46,189 bases of DNA from Acanthaster planci (Eukaryota; Echinodermata; Asteroidea; Valvatida; Acanthasteridae), in NCBI RefSeq assembly GCF_001949145.1, contig NW_019091581.1:77407-123595 (forward strand), in the 5' to 3' direction. A program made the position numbers and the translations under genes. A model generated the notes under the pieces. The model saw only the letters and a program-made list of their open reading frames with translations. It searched no databases and was not told where the DNA came from. This document shows, piece by piece, positions 12,989 to 23,929 of the stretch (within the stretch, counting starts at the first letter, position 1; every line of letters begins with the position of its first letter).

Positions 12989-13600
12989 TCCCTCCGTCAT
13001 TGCCAAGAAGGTTGACAGACAGTGGCATATCCAGGCGAGGGGGGCGAGGGCGCTCCCCCTCCAAGCCATGTTACTGTATCTTATGAGTTGAAAAGACTAG
13101 TATTTTGGAAATGGTATCAAGGTTTTACACATGACATAGTGTGACTGGCAAAGGTATTTCAGGGAGCGTACCATGTCCGTGAAGGCACATGCATTTTCGA
13201 ATCTGTGTATTTCTGTTTGCAGTTTCATGTACACCAGAATGTGGAGAAACTTTGAAGGGACGTCCGTTTCCGCACACATCTATGTAAGTTGAATGCTGAC
13301 CGTCAAAAATCATCTGACTGAAAATCCTCTATTACCACCTGTCTTTGTGCGCGTAGAGAGGAGTAAGGATTCTTTTGCAGATGAAAAAAAGGTTTTGGTA
13401 AAATGCTTGCAAAAGTTACTATTTCAAGCTCCCCCTCCCCGTGGACCCAAGACCTTGATACGCCGCTGTTGACAGAAGATGCTCTATTCTTTTATTCTTG
13501 AGGGATTGGCTGAAGCAATTATTGTCATCATGCGTGTAAAATCATATCTTGCCTTCCTCTGAATTGTGTGAAAATAAATGAATCATCTTTTCGACTTCAT
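12989..13600 (+). other. 3' UTR of the VKORC1-type gene with polyadenylation signal
   Basis: A canonical AATAAA is at 13573-13578, about 590 bp after the TAG stop codon, followed by T-rich sequence. This is the likely transcript end. Confidence 0.55.
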
Positions 13601-15639
13601 TCTTTTTAAACAAAATGTATTCTAGCTCTGTTTTGTTATTTCCTGTCACCTGAGGGCGCTGTTAATGATATGTCATATTATTATCCACTCACTTTTCAGT
13701 TTGGAATTTTTCAGCACAAATTGCTACTCATAGTTTCAAGTTTACACATGTAGATCTGTATACTCACCGTCATTTTCGAAAATTCCTAAACATGTCAGAG
13801 AACCGACTTCATTCCAAAATGAAAATTTTGTGCTGTTTTGAGGTCCCTATTCATAAACTTGGGAAAAACTTTGAATAGTTTCGTAGTAATAATTTAAATT
13901 TTTAGGTCTGGAAAATTAATTGAAAACTTGTAATGACAAAAATAATGGAATTTTATGATGACCAATTTACAATAATAATTTTTTATACAAATTTGGTGTC
14001 TATTTCTGACATATTCGTCGAATGTGCAAGTAAAAATCCTACAATTTAACTAACCAGTTTGATGAACTAGCTCGTGTAGCAGGTTTGGTCATAGAAAATT
14101 ATGGAGAAGCCACCAAATTACGCTGTCCGTATTAAGTTGCAGGAACCCTGTACAATGTATTTTGTCTTGAAACAGGTATGGCACCGAAGATAGTGCTTAT
14201 GGGATCTTTTTGTAGCTTGTGAATACATTTATTGAAATTTGCTTAAACAAAAAAGGTATGAAGGTCCATGGCTCTTGTAACGAAACGTACATAAATCTGG
14301 CATTGTATTGTTCACAAACGGGGATATGTCAGCTGTTGAATTATTGAAGTGAGGATTTTGGGTTTTTTTTCAAATGGAAGTAAAGTGCACATGTCAAAAG
14401 GGGAAGCTTCCACAAGGCGTGAAGACTAGTCTCCCTTCAAGACTGGCAAGAAAATGTTTTTTCCATGGCAAAGAACATGATGTTCCCCCAGACAGCTGTG
14501 TAATAAAAAAACATGCTACCCGGAGTAAACACATGACATCTTACTTTAACTATTTTACTGCGTCATTTATTCCTTTTACTGGATTCAGGGCCGTTGCATG
14601 TTTTCCCACACAATGTAGATATTTTGTGACTTTTTTAGGACATACCAGTTGACATCAATTCAATGCATTTATCATTTTTATACAGCTCCCTTGTTTTCAT
14701 TAAAATTTCGCACGGTCACGATAATGCTTGCCAGCAAGGATAAAACTAAATTTTCCCGGTGCAATTGTTTTCTATTTAGCGTAGGCGAAAACAGGTGGCA
14801 GTGTGTATAGGTGAAAATTGGTGGTGGTGGGTTTGTAACCATAGAGGGTGCAACATGAGGGTTGCAAAGCTGGATTGGAGTTGTAGTAGAATTACAACAT
14901 TGCCACATTTGATTTAGTTATGTCGACATGAAGCCTATTCCAGTTTGACAAAAGCATCATAAATTCAGTGGCTTTTTTTGGTTTCTTGGAATGTGCGGTT
15001 CACGTTTTGACTTAGTTAAAAAAATACATGGTTAAATTTAAATGGTTGGAACTGAACTCAAATTTCATTTTTTTATCACATAATTTATATGTAAAACAGT
15101 GAACTCGTCTGTAAAGGGAATATCACAATACACTGCGGAATATCATGTTAGCGGTAGTAGTAATCTGTTGCTATTTTTGTCAGCCTTTGTTGTTTACTTG
15201 TGTTGAAAAATTTGTTGTAAACGAGAATATTCAAAGCAAGCCTGTCGAGTTTAATGAGTAGGAATGTAATGAATGTAAATTTCGTCTGAGCCTTGTATGA
15301 GAAATGCTTAGCGTGACATTTTACTTTCATTTGAAAGTAGAAATCTGTCCATAATAAATACTGATTGCCGAAATTTTATCAAACAATCGATTTTTGCCGA
15401 TACCCCATCTTGGGGGTTGTTACTGCGTTTGACTGTGGAACTTTGTTTACATTGGAAATATGTGTTGGCTTTGCAACATACTTGTTCTTTCACAGACGGG
15501 ACAATGGATAAAAACGAGGATTGAAAAGAAGGAATTTAAAATAGAGGAATGGGTGTGTTCCTCGTTCTTGAATATCATGTACTACGCTGTCTGGCAGTAT
15601 ACTCGCTACATATTTTGACCTTTCGCTCACATTCTCTGA
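13601..15639. other. Intergenic DNA, nothing recognised
   Basis: AT-rich, without a credible coding exon on either strand. GAGGGCGCTGTT at about 13652 is one of the GGCGCT words scattered through the window. Confidence 0.4.
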
Positions 15640-16155
15640 GTGATCACCTCAACCAGGAATTCGATCGAATTAGTATAGAGATTTGCGCTACAGTTTATAC
15701 AGTACTGAACTTTGGAGCCGTTTTCGACCCTCAAAATGTTATTGAAACCTTATAGCGTATGGTTTATTTGCTTTACCGCGGCAGTAATCTCTTGACGCAC
15801 ATGATTACATTATTAGCCTATTTATTGTAAATTCTGAACACTGCCAAAAAATGTTACTGAAACATTATAACGTATGTTTCATGGTTTTACCGCTTCAGTA
15901 ACCTCTTGATGCACAGTGAAGTATGAAGCCTTATGATCATAAAATACTGCACTCGTAGGGTTGCATGTTTCATATCTGTGGTCGATAACACAACGAAATA
16001 CATTACGGGGGGACCTCCATTGCCAAAATGAGAAGTTACAGGTGAAGCGTTGTTACCGTATCTACCGGACCTTAAGATTTTGCGAAGAATTAAAGGCCGT
16101 GCCTTTCTAGGACGAAAAATGGCATGCGGAGGTCGATTCAAGCTTTTTGATTAGT
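15640..16155 (+). repeat. Duplicated 5' flank of the rolling stone-like unit, copy 1
   Basis: Collinear with 19349-19790. Shared landmarks are GGAATTCGATCGAA (15656 and 19365), TTACCGCGGCAG (15772 and 19514), GAGAAGTTACA (16029 and 19670) and AAAATGGCATGCGG (16116 and 19751). The last landmark contains the start codon of exon 1. Within this copy, about 70 bp (15732-15802) are repeated at 15845-15915, both containing AAAATGTTA, TATGG/TATGTTT and CTCTTGAYGCACA blocks. Confidence 0.75.
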
Positions 16156-17486
16156 TGGAACTTTTCAACCTTGAACGAAACAAGCAGCTCCTCTGACACT
16201 GAATCCTTGCATATCAATGACATTTTGTGCTACTAAAGTTACCTTTTTCCACTTCAATCGAGGAAGTCTACGCCACAAGCGCTGTATCACACCATGGGCG
16301 CACCACCGGTCAGGAGCGAGGGTCTCGTGGTACCAGTGTTGTAGTCATGGCCACAACCTCCAAGACCGAGGCCATAACCCCAAGGCCAAGGCCACAGCTA
16401 CCAAGGCTGAGGCCAGCTATTGGTGTACATCCTAACAACAAATCAAATTGATCACTCAAAACCAGGTCAAGATTTTGTTAGATGTACATGTAGTACTTGT
16501 TTATAATTATTTTGAAGTCAAACGGCTAAATGGCATGTTACCGATGGGAGACTGAAAAGAAAATGCTTGTTACATCTTAAAGACATCAGGGTCTCCAACA
16601 TCTCCTGGGAAAACTGCAACACTTCAGGCAAAGTGGCAGACGGGGACCAGACTATGGTGTGGGTTAGACTGGTTCTCCAACAAGGTGCTACATGTACATG
16701 TGTAGCGGCGGCCGTGACCTTCGCACGGAAGTTAGGGAACGTGCGCACGTTACGTAATTTTGGTTCACCGAGGAAAAAAAACCACAAGGAACCCACGAAA
16801 AGAATGTTACAACTTGAAACTTGACATGGATGACGCTGCTTTTATGTTCATATATCATAATGAAGGCAAATGTAAAAATGATAAGAAAAAATCCACACTT
16901 TTTGATTGAAAAAAAAACATGTTGAATTGTAGGGAAAATTGAGCCGGCCTCGATTGATTCGTCGAGGCCGGAGATCTCCGAGTCCAAGGCCGAGGCATTG
17001 CCCTCCGAGGCCATAACAATCGGCCTCGGGGTGCACCCTGGTAATTAGGCCAGAAANTCGAGGCCAAGACCGGCCTCGAGGCCTCCAGCACTGCATGGTA
17101 CCTCCCAAACATCCGGTGAGGAGCTGCCACCCCTGTCCCCGCCAGCCCGATCGCTGGAGGGCGCCGCAGGCCCCGCCTGCATCACTACTTCAAACTGGTC
17201 TGGCTTCTGTTCAATATCAGTCTGACCCTCGATCCCATCATCACCATAGTTTATGGTTGCTCCTCGCATCACCCGGGGAGTCTGGCCCCGGCCTTGCCAT
17301 GGATGTCGACTTCCACGGCCAAGTTGCCGCTCGGGTCGTGCATTTCATTTACCCACTCCAATACGGTAACTCGTACGTCTGCTTCGCCCTGGTCTACTTC
17401 TGGGCTGGTGGCGTGAAGCCACACTCACGGGATAGGGATACAGCAATATATCCCCAGATTTTGGACTGGTTGCGGCCCGGTTGAAC
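16119..17486 (+). pseudogene. Rolling stone-like pseudogene 1 (exon 1 and exon 3 remnants)
   Basis: This is a broken paralogue of the gene at 19754-21860. The exon 1 remnant begins at 16119 with the same MACGGR start but hits TAG at 16152. Exon 2 is missing: the sequence after exon 1 jumps to what corresponds to about 21110 in the intact copy. The exon 3 remnant spans 17146-17486. It has single-base deletions near 17169 (GCCGCAGG where the intact copy has ACCGTCAGG) and near 17251 (TTTATGG where the intact copy has GTATTGG), a 12-codon in-frame loss after the DVDFH motif, and a TGG-to-TGA stop after the RPG motif. Homology then breaks and resumes in the 3' flank (about 17630-17690 against 22255-22300). 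A hAT-like element sits between the remnants. Not functional. Confidence 0.88.
16334..17093. mobile_element. hAT-like non-autonomous transposon, 760 bp
   Basis: The ends are CAGTGTTGTAG and CTCCAGCACTG, an inverted pair matching at 9 of 11 positions and starting with the CAGTG typical of hAT elements. They are flanked by 8-bp near-identical duplications, CGTGGTAC (16326-16333) and CATGGTAC (17094-17101). The paralogous locus near 21265-21275 has the uninterrupted site with a single CATGTTAC. The interior is rich in GGCCAAGGCC- and CGAGGCC-type short inverted words and encodes no transposase. One undetermined base (N) is at 17057. Confidence 0.85.
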
Positions 17487-18311
17487 TATTTTATCCTGCG
17501 ACTGAAAATAAAATGCTTGCTATATGGAAGTGCCTATTTTGGATTTTCACGAAACTGTGCTCGAAACGAAACAAACTGAAACGAACGAAATGAAATATTT
17601 TTAATCGCTTGCCATTTGAATATTATTGCATCGGGTCTTTGAACATTTGAAACAACATCAGTTGTTTGTAAATAATTTTAAAAGTCTTGCTTTATGGTCT
17701 GAGTGGAAAATAAATCTTTTCCACAATGTAGCGATAGAAACTACCCACCCAGTTGGCTGCGTAGGATCTACATGATGATTGGGAAAGAAAATCTTCACAC
17801 GAATATATCTAACGCTTACAAACAAAATTTGGGAATGCGTATGAACTTTGTCAAATATGAAATGGCAAGAATAAAACTGAATGAATTAATTACCTGTTTA
17901 TGAAATAGGTTTCACTGTGGCTTTTGTTCTATTTGTCAAAAGAAATATTCCTGCCTAGAAGAACACAGCGACATTTGATTTGTTTTACACCTTTTATTAC
18001 CTTTGATATCAAAGGGTAGCTGCGATGGAACTGGTTTTAACACTAATTTTAAAAATGCACCTATCTATCTCAGTTAACCCCAGTTTCAAGTTGTGTTTCA
18101 CTGTCTCAAGGGGTATATTGCTGCCGTTTTGGTTTTTTAATGCTTTTAATACTTGCATATTCATAAGTAAAAATGTGATGTCAGTAAGAAAGCATTGACG
18201 TTGCATTGGTTTCTGCGCAAAAAAAATTTGGTGGACTAGATGTTCTCTACTTCGGTGATTCGTTGTTAAATACTTTGAGTTGTAAATTCCTTAACTTGTA
18301 TGCCACTTCAG
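17487..18311. other. Spacer between the two pseudogenes
   Basis: AT-rich. The 17630-17690 part resembles the 3' flank of the intact copy near 22255-22300 (shared TCTTTGAACATTTGAA and TTGTTTGTAAATAA). No gene is seen. Confidence 0.5.
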
Positions 18312-18525
18312 TGGCCAATCCCTCGGTCTATCTACCTGACTTGACGGGTCTTTCTTGCTCTCTATCTTCTTGGATGGCTGCTGATTAGTTCAGCTGTCCA
18401 TAAAGGGAACATAGGAGCATTCTGCATATTTCTAACTGACTGGACATACATCGTCTTTACGTTCTGCGCATTCTCTTCCTGCATTGGCACGTTCTACTTT
18501 ACCTTTGCCAGTGACAGAAATCGCA
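18312..18525 (+). pseudogene. Rolling stone-like pseudogene 2 (isolated exon 2)
   Basis: A full-length exon 2 (214 nt, phase 0 to 1) with intact CAG acceptor (to 18311) and GTAAGT donor. It starts WPIP like the WPIH of exon 2 at 20154, and it keeps the AIFLTDW-type motif (read here as CIFLTDW) and the SDRNR end. The conserved Trp-Arg of the first membrane segment is TGA-CGG, a stop at codon 11. No matching exon 1 or exon 3 is found around it, so I call it an orphan pseudo-exon. It could instead be an assembly or sequencing error at a single base, or an alternative exon. Confidence 0.8.
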
Positions 18526-19348
18526 GTAAGTCAAATATGCAATTTTAAAAAATAATAAAGATAGGCTACCTGCATTCTGGACATTTGGGTTTGCCCTCAT
18601 CCCCAAGGAAATGTATTTGTTTAGTTCTTTTTAACCAGTAAGATTGGTCGAGTGTAGAGACATATTCATTGATGGGCCTGAAGCCGGAGATTGTCAGTCA
18701 GTCCCATTTGGTTTACTTATCTTGATTCAAGAAGCTAGTGATAAACTGCGGATCGCACATAATACGCTCTCTATACGCAATATACGTAATATACTTGCAA
18801 TATTAAAGTCAAGAAGCTGTGCGATCTGGTGTTACAACCATCTGTATCGTCTTGAACTCTGTGACCCTCGTTTATGGTGTTAGCCAACAAAACTGTGTCA
18901 CCCCGCGCCATCGCCCCAACGCCACCACGCGACACAACGACGGTTCCGTTGCGTCGTGTTTCTTTGGTGTACACCATGGACAGTTGTGCTCACCATGGTG
19001 TACACCATGGTGTGATTACCACAGAGGAATATAAGCTTTTAACCGTTGAAATAATCAAATAAAGCATGAGAAAAAAACACCCCCATCCCCCCTCCCCCAA
19101 CACAATAATGTGACCACCTCTTTCTATAATGTCGCGCTGTGGGGATTGCTTGAAAACATTTTCTGAATTTGCTTCTCTCAACGAGGATTGTTTTTAAACA
19201 TCAAGTATTACAGTGTTTGACAATGTTTGACAGTGCACTCCTCACATAACGTTCGGACTAGTCGCTTTATTCCACTTGGTCGTTATTATCATAAACGAGT
19301 CACTAAGTGGTACAAAGTCCATCATTATCTTCCCGAGTAAGCTTCGTG
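18526..19348. other. Spacer with a perfect palindrome
   Basis: No coding content is supported. The notable part is the nested CACCATGGTG palindrome at 18991-19012, described separately. A C-rich run lies near 19078-19100. Confidence 0.4.
18991..19012. repeat. 22-bp perfect palindrome
   Basis: CACCATGGTG, then TA, then CACCATGGTG: each 10-mer is itself a palindrome and the whole 22 bp equals its own reverse complement. Another GTGTACACCATGG copy lies 25 bp upstream. Confidence 0.9.
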
Positions 19349-19790
19349 ATCACTTCAACCAGCAGGAATTCGATCGAACTCGGGAAGATAAACATGTAGA
19401 AAGTTGCGCTGTAGTTAAATTAATGTAACATTGGACCTTTGAACCTTTTCTGACTGTCGACTTAAGTCAAACATGTAACTGAAACTGTATAATACATGTT
19501 AGTTTACAATTTTTTACCGCGGCAGGAACCTGCTGACGCATAGTAAAGCATAGACCTACTGAACTTTAAAATAATGCGCTTACGTAGTTCCGGGTTTGCA
19601 TCAACATGCCTCTGTCACAACTGTAGTCGATAAGATCAAGGAAATATTTCGCATTCACTCTGTCGCAATGAGAAGTTACAAGTGAACGTTTTGCAAGCGT
19701 ATCTCCTGAATATCTCTTCAAAGAGTTAGGCCTATACCGTTTCTGGGGAAAAAATGGCATGCGGGGGTCGACTTAAGTTGTCTGATTTCT
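19349..19790 (+). repeat. Duplicated 5' flank of the rolling stone-like unit, copy 2
   Basis: Collinear with 15640-16155 (landmarks are given there). It leads directly into exon 1 of the intact gene at 19754 and probably carries its promoter. It has only one copy of the CCGCGGCAG block that is doubled in copy 1. Confidence 0.75.
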
Positions 19791-21860
19791 GGCTGAACCA
19801 TGGAGATGCCACCCTCTTTGCACGACCTCAGGTAAGTCGCGCCTGACAGCCGTTGTGCATGCCCTGGAATTTATTAAATCTATTAAACCTACACAGTGGC
19901 TGGCTTTTAGCGATTGTGCCTTCCTCCTTTTAAAGTGGGTCAAAGGACGCAGGATTTCTCTGATATGACTGACAATAAAATGATTGTTTTTCTGCTATTT
20001 CAGATCACTGATCACCCAAGTTTATTTTAAACAACTCTAGTTCAGAAAACTTACAAGATATAAGTTCTCATTAACAAAATTTGACAGGACCTGCAGTGCA
20101 CTATAAGGATGGTAAGGTAAAGTGACTCTATGTTCCATTCCGTTGTATTTCAGTGGCCAATCCACCAGTTTGTCTACCTAGCTTGGCGGGTCTTCCTCGC
20201 CCTGTACCTACTCGGTTGGCTGATCTGTCGTCTTGCCATCGGCAAAGACATCGGGCCATTCTTCGTCTTCCTGACCGACTGGACCTTCACGGTGCTGACG
20301 TTGTATTCTGTGTCCACGTGCGTAAGCGCCACCTACTTCACTTTTGCGAACGGGAGGAACCGGTGTGAGTTTGACATCTCCTCTGAATCATTCCTAAGAA
20401 TATGTGAATTGCTTTGGAAGGGGTAGACTATATATGAATCCTGCAACGTCTAATCAATCAGTGTACTCAAGAAAGCCCCTGTTTTGTTCTAGTTGCACGT
20501 TTTGTTGACGAACATCAAGGGGTCTTATCTCCTGAAGAGATGGCGGACTACATGTGTACTAGCAACACGTATTGTTTGTAAAAGTGCTTCATTTTCTGAT
20601 TTTAGATGGCGGGATACTTTCGCTAGTACCAAGGGATGGCCTTCTTCAAGATGATGACCTACTATTATCGCTGACATTAATTTGCTGACAAAACACATGT
20701 ATAAGGATATTGATTAAAATAATCATGTCAAAAGCAGGAAATCTTTTCGACGTTCTCAATACATTGTTGGGGTTAAATGATTGGGGGACTTGTACCACAA
20801 CACATTAATCGTTCCACCTTATTGAATACTCGGAATAAGTCATGATTTGAAGGTTTGGGAACACGAACATATGTAAACCACATGTGTAATGAGAAACTCA
20901 TCAGACAAACAATGTTTGGGAATTCATTGCATGAACTCTAATTTTTTGTCTTGAATTATGATCTTAACTTGAACGTCGATAAGCTCTCTCAGCCAACACT
21001 GACCAGTCATATTTGCTCGTCAGCTTGAATTTTTTTCCTAGTAAATTTTACAAAACTTTTAAATCGTTTTAGGCCTCAGTTGGTTTGATCTTTTTGCACT
21101 GTGATTGAAAATTAAAGAACAGCTTCTCTGACACTGAGTCATTGCATATCACTGACATTTTGTACCAGGAAATTTACCTGTTTCCCTTTCCGTTTTTATT
21201 GAGGAAGTCTACGTCACACGCGCTGTATCACACTTTGGACGCACTGGTCAGGAGCTAGGGTCTCATGTTACCTCCCAAACATCCGGACATGAGCTACCGC
21301 CCCTGCCCCCATCAGCCCGACCACTGGAGGGCACCGTCAGGCCCCGCCTGCCGCACTATTTCAAACTGGTCTGGCTCCTGTTCAACATCTGTCTGACCGT
21401 CGACCCCATCGTCACCATAGTGTATTGGTCGCTCCTCGCATCACCCGGGAAGTCTGGTCTCGGCTTGGCCATGGATGTTCACTTCCACGCCCTCAACACG
21501 GTCTTCATCTACGCCGATCTCCTGCTCTCAGCCATTCCTGTTGGGGTCGTGCATTTCATCTACCCTTTCCTGTACGGCATCTTGTACATCAGCTTCACCC
21601 TGATCTACTTCTGGGCTGGCGGTATGAATCCAGACTCCGGAGGAACAGCAATATATCCCCGGGTGCTGGACTGGTCCCGGCCCGGTTGGACTATTTTATC
21701 GTGCGTCTTGATCTCTCTCGCCGTGCCGCTCATCCATCTGATTGGCTACGGAGGATACCGGCTTCGTGTCTTTATCCATGAGCGATTTTTCAGTCACCAA
21801 CGGGAAGAAAACTGCATTCTCACCGGAAACGAAGAAACGCCTGAAGTTCAGCTACCCTAG
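19754..21860 (+). CDS. Rolling stone-like multipass membrane protein, copy A, 277 aa
   Basis: A member of the rolling stone family, named for a Drosophila myoblast-fusion protein; its molecular activity is not settled. The exons are 19754-19831 (donor GTAAGT), 20154-20364 (donor GTGAGT) and 21316-21860, with phases 0 and 1. Exon 1 was found by comparison: its 26 codons align with exon 1 of the other copies (RLKLSDF here against RPKLADI and RPKVSDF) and end in Pro-Gln. Family marks are the Trp37-Arg38 segment, Thr67 in FVFLTDW, His154 in DVHFH, HFIYP, a YFWAGG segment and LDWSRPG. About six membrane segments are visible. The cytosolic-looking tail is polar (SHQREENC onward). This copy has a longer loop before the first His-containing segment than copies B and C. 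AATAAA is at 22359-22364. It is the closest relative of pseudogenes 1 and 2. Confidence 0.88.
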
Positions 21861-23900
21861 ACTTGAAAACAAATCAGTTAGCATTTCCATTAGGGGAAGA
21901 AAAATACGTTTATTAATTTTGGATTTTTGCCCTGCCCGATGTGTATTATAACACCGCATGTATACCCGGTGTTTGCCTTCGAGGGCTTGTAAAAACCATA
22001 AGCGTACTCGGGTGGGACTCAAACCCACGACTTCCTGCTTACTAGTGCAGACGTCTTAACCACCGAGCCTGCCAGTGTCGCAGGCTGGTTCGAGTCAGAT
22101 ATAGCAGCGGGTACCGCGAACAACCAATTCCAAAGATGGCCATCTCTAGGGTCCAGCTCGGGCCTCATTCTCGTAAAACTGTGCTACCCCCACAAAATTA
22201 AAACCACTACAAAATTTTCAGTTCGCTTGTCCATTTTACATTTTATTTGTTTTGTTGAGTCTTTGAACATTTGAATCGTCAACCATTGTTTGTAAATAAC
22301 AACAAAGTCTGACCCTCGACTTCCTTGCTCTAAGTTGAAGGTAAATCTGAATTTTGAAAATAAAACGGACGCTAAACATACTTGGGCTCAAGTAGCATCT
22401 CAGGATGGTTATAATACGTTGGCAAAATGAACCATTAAATTTTTTTTTACCTGCCGAGGATTATGATGACCATCTCCTAACTGGACAATTGCAACTGGTC
22501 ACTTCCTAAGCGGTGGACAAGGGGTGTGAGGTAGCGTTCAAACTGTCTTTCCTAATTTCGGTTGGGATGTTTTTTAAAGCCCTCATTCGGCTCAGACTAG
22601 TGGATTATACACAAACGTGTGTATGTGATTGTATATAAACGTAATGCTACTCATTGCGGTTATGAGTCTGTCTTTCATGTATACAATGTGTATGAAAATC
22701 CACTAAAAATTGTTTCCAGATTTTCTTCAAATAGTGGTTTTTTCACGTTTTCTTCCCTATGTCTTTAAAAACTATGGTAATAAAATCATTTTCATAGAAA
22801 TAAGAGTCTTAAAGTTTAGTCAAAAGGAATGTCGAGGTCAAGAAATCAGGCAAAAAATCAGACAGAGGGTGCATAATGGTGCATGCTATTTTCACTAAAT
22901 CCACAAACTAACTAACCTGTGATTTTTTTTATTCATTCATATGTCCTACTGTTTTGTTTCTTTTTACTCTTTTAAAAAGGGGTTCTTGAAGGTAAAACTG
23001 ATATAATCATGTCATGTGACATTTTCTCAACTTTGAAACTGGCTTGTCAACTGAGTGAGGATATCTTTGACCCTCCAGATTTTATGTTCCTGTGCAGTTT
23101 GGGGGTATAACACTGCCGAAATGCTAGAGGAAAAAGGCATTGCAAAGGGTAAAGCCCAATGACTGTTCATAATGTGTGGCAGAAGATATCCTCACCCGGG
23201 TTGAAAAAAAAATTGAACAGTGATGCGAAAATGCTGTTGAAAAGAAACCTGAACGATGTTTCAAAGCCGTATCGCACAGATATAACCATGGACTCAAACG
23301 GCAGCCAAGTAGTGCAGATACTGCAGTGATGCACCCATGATTTGTAGTCTGTGTGGGTGTGTGTGGGGGGGGGGCTTGGACTGAATTTTTACCCCAGAAA
23401 TAGTGCACGGTGCTCAAGTTGCGCTATAGGGGACCGGGATTTATGGCATAGATGGCGCAATTTCCTTAGCAACAGAGGCTCCTTTGGTAGAAACTTCGTC
23501 GCCCTGTGCTCGAACAGGGCGCTGGGAAGGGCATCAGGCCTTGTAGAGGTTTTAGTGAAGGAAACACGTCACATGGGGTCACAGCGAACAATGCGCAGAG
23601 CACTGTGGGTAAATGTCTACTAGGCGCGCGAGCTCGCTCAATTTGTTACACGAGCTGCGGTTATCGATTCGATATTTATTCCTTTTCTACTTCATAGCTG
23701 AAAACATTCTCATTCTTCGTTCTATATTCTTCGTTCATCCAAAATTGATCAAAATAACCAGTGATGTGAAATGTATCGCTAAGAGGAAGCGCTAACCTCG
23801 CGGTCACAGGGTTGTGTACAATGTAGCTAATCACAGCGCAAAGCCACCAACATTTACCAGGGAGACGAGTGAGCTGGGTGACGAGCGAATTAAGGGAACT
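21861..23900. other. 3' flank and spacer with a SINE remnant
   Basis: Contains the likely 3' UTR of the upstream gene (AATAAA at 22359-22364) interrupted by a tRNA-derived repeat. From about 22400 to 23900 I see no credible gene; a G-rich run lies at 23365-23373. Confidence 0.5.
22005..22075 (-). repeat. tRNA-derived SINE head or tRNA-like remnant
   Basis: On the minus strand an A-box-like GGCTCGGTGGTTAAGAC (about 22072-22056) is followed by a B box GGTTTGAGTCC (22025-22015), spaced as in a tRNA gene. The anticodon arm pairs CTGC with GCAG around an 8-nt loop, which is not a normal 7-nt loop, so a tRNA-derived SINE or pseudo-tRNA is likelier than a working tRNA. Confidence 0.6.
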
Positions 23901-23929
23901 CGTGTACTTCGCTGGTTCACAACGACTTT

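Noticed and set aside
17095-17484. 129-codon frame as a functional short membrane protein
   Set aside because: It is the surviving frame of a pseudogene exon 3, with frameshifts and a 12-codon loss relative to copy A.
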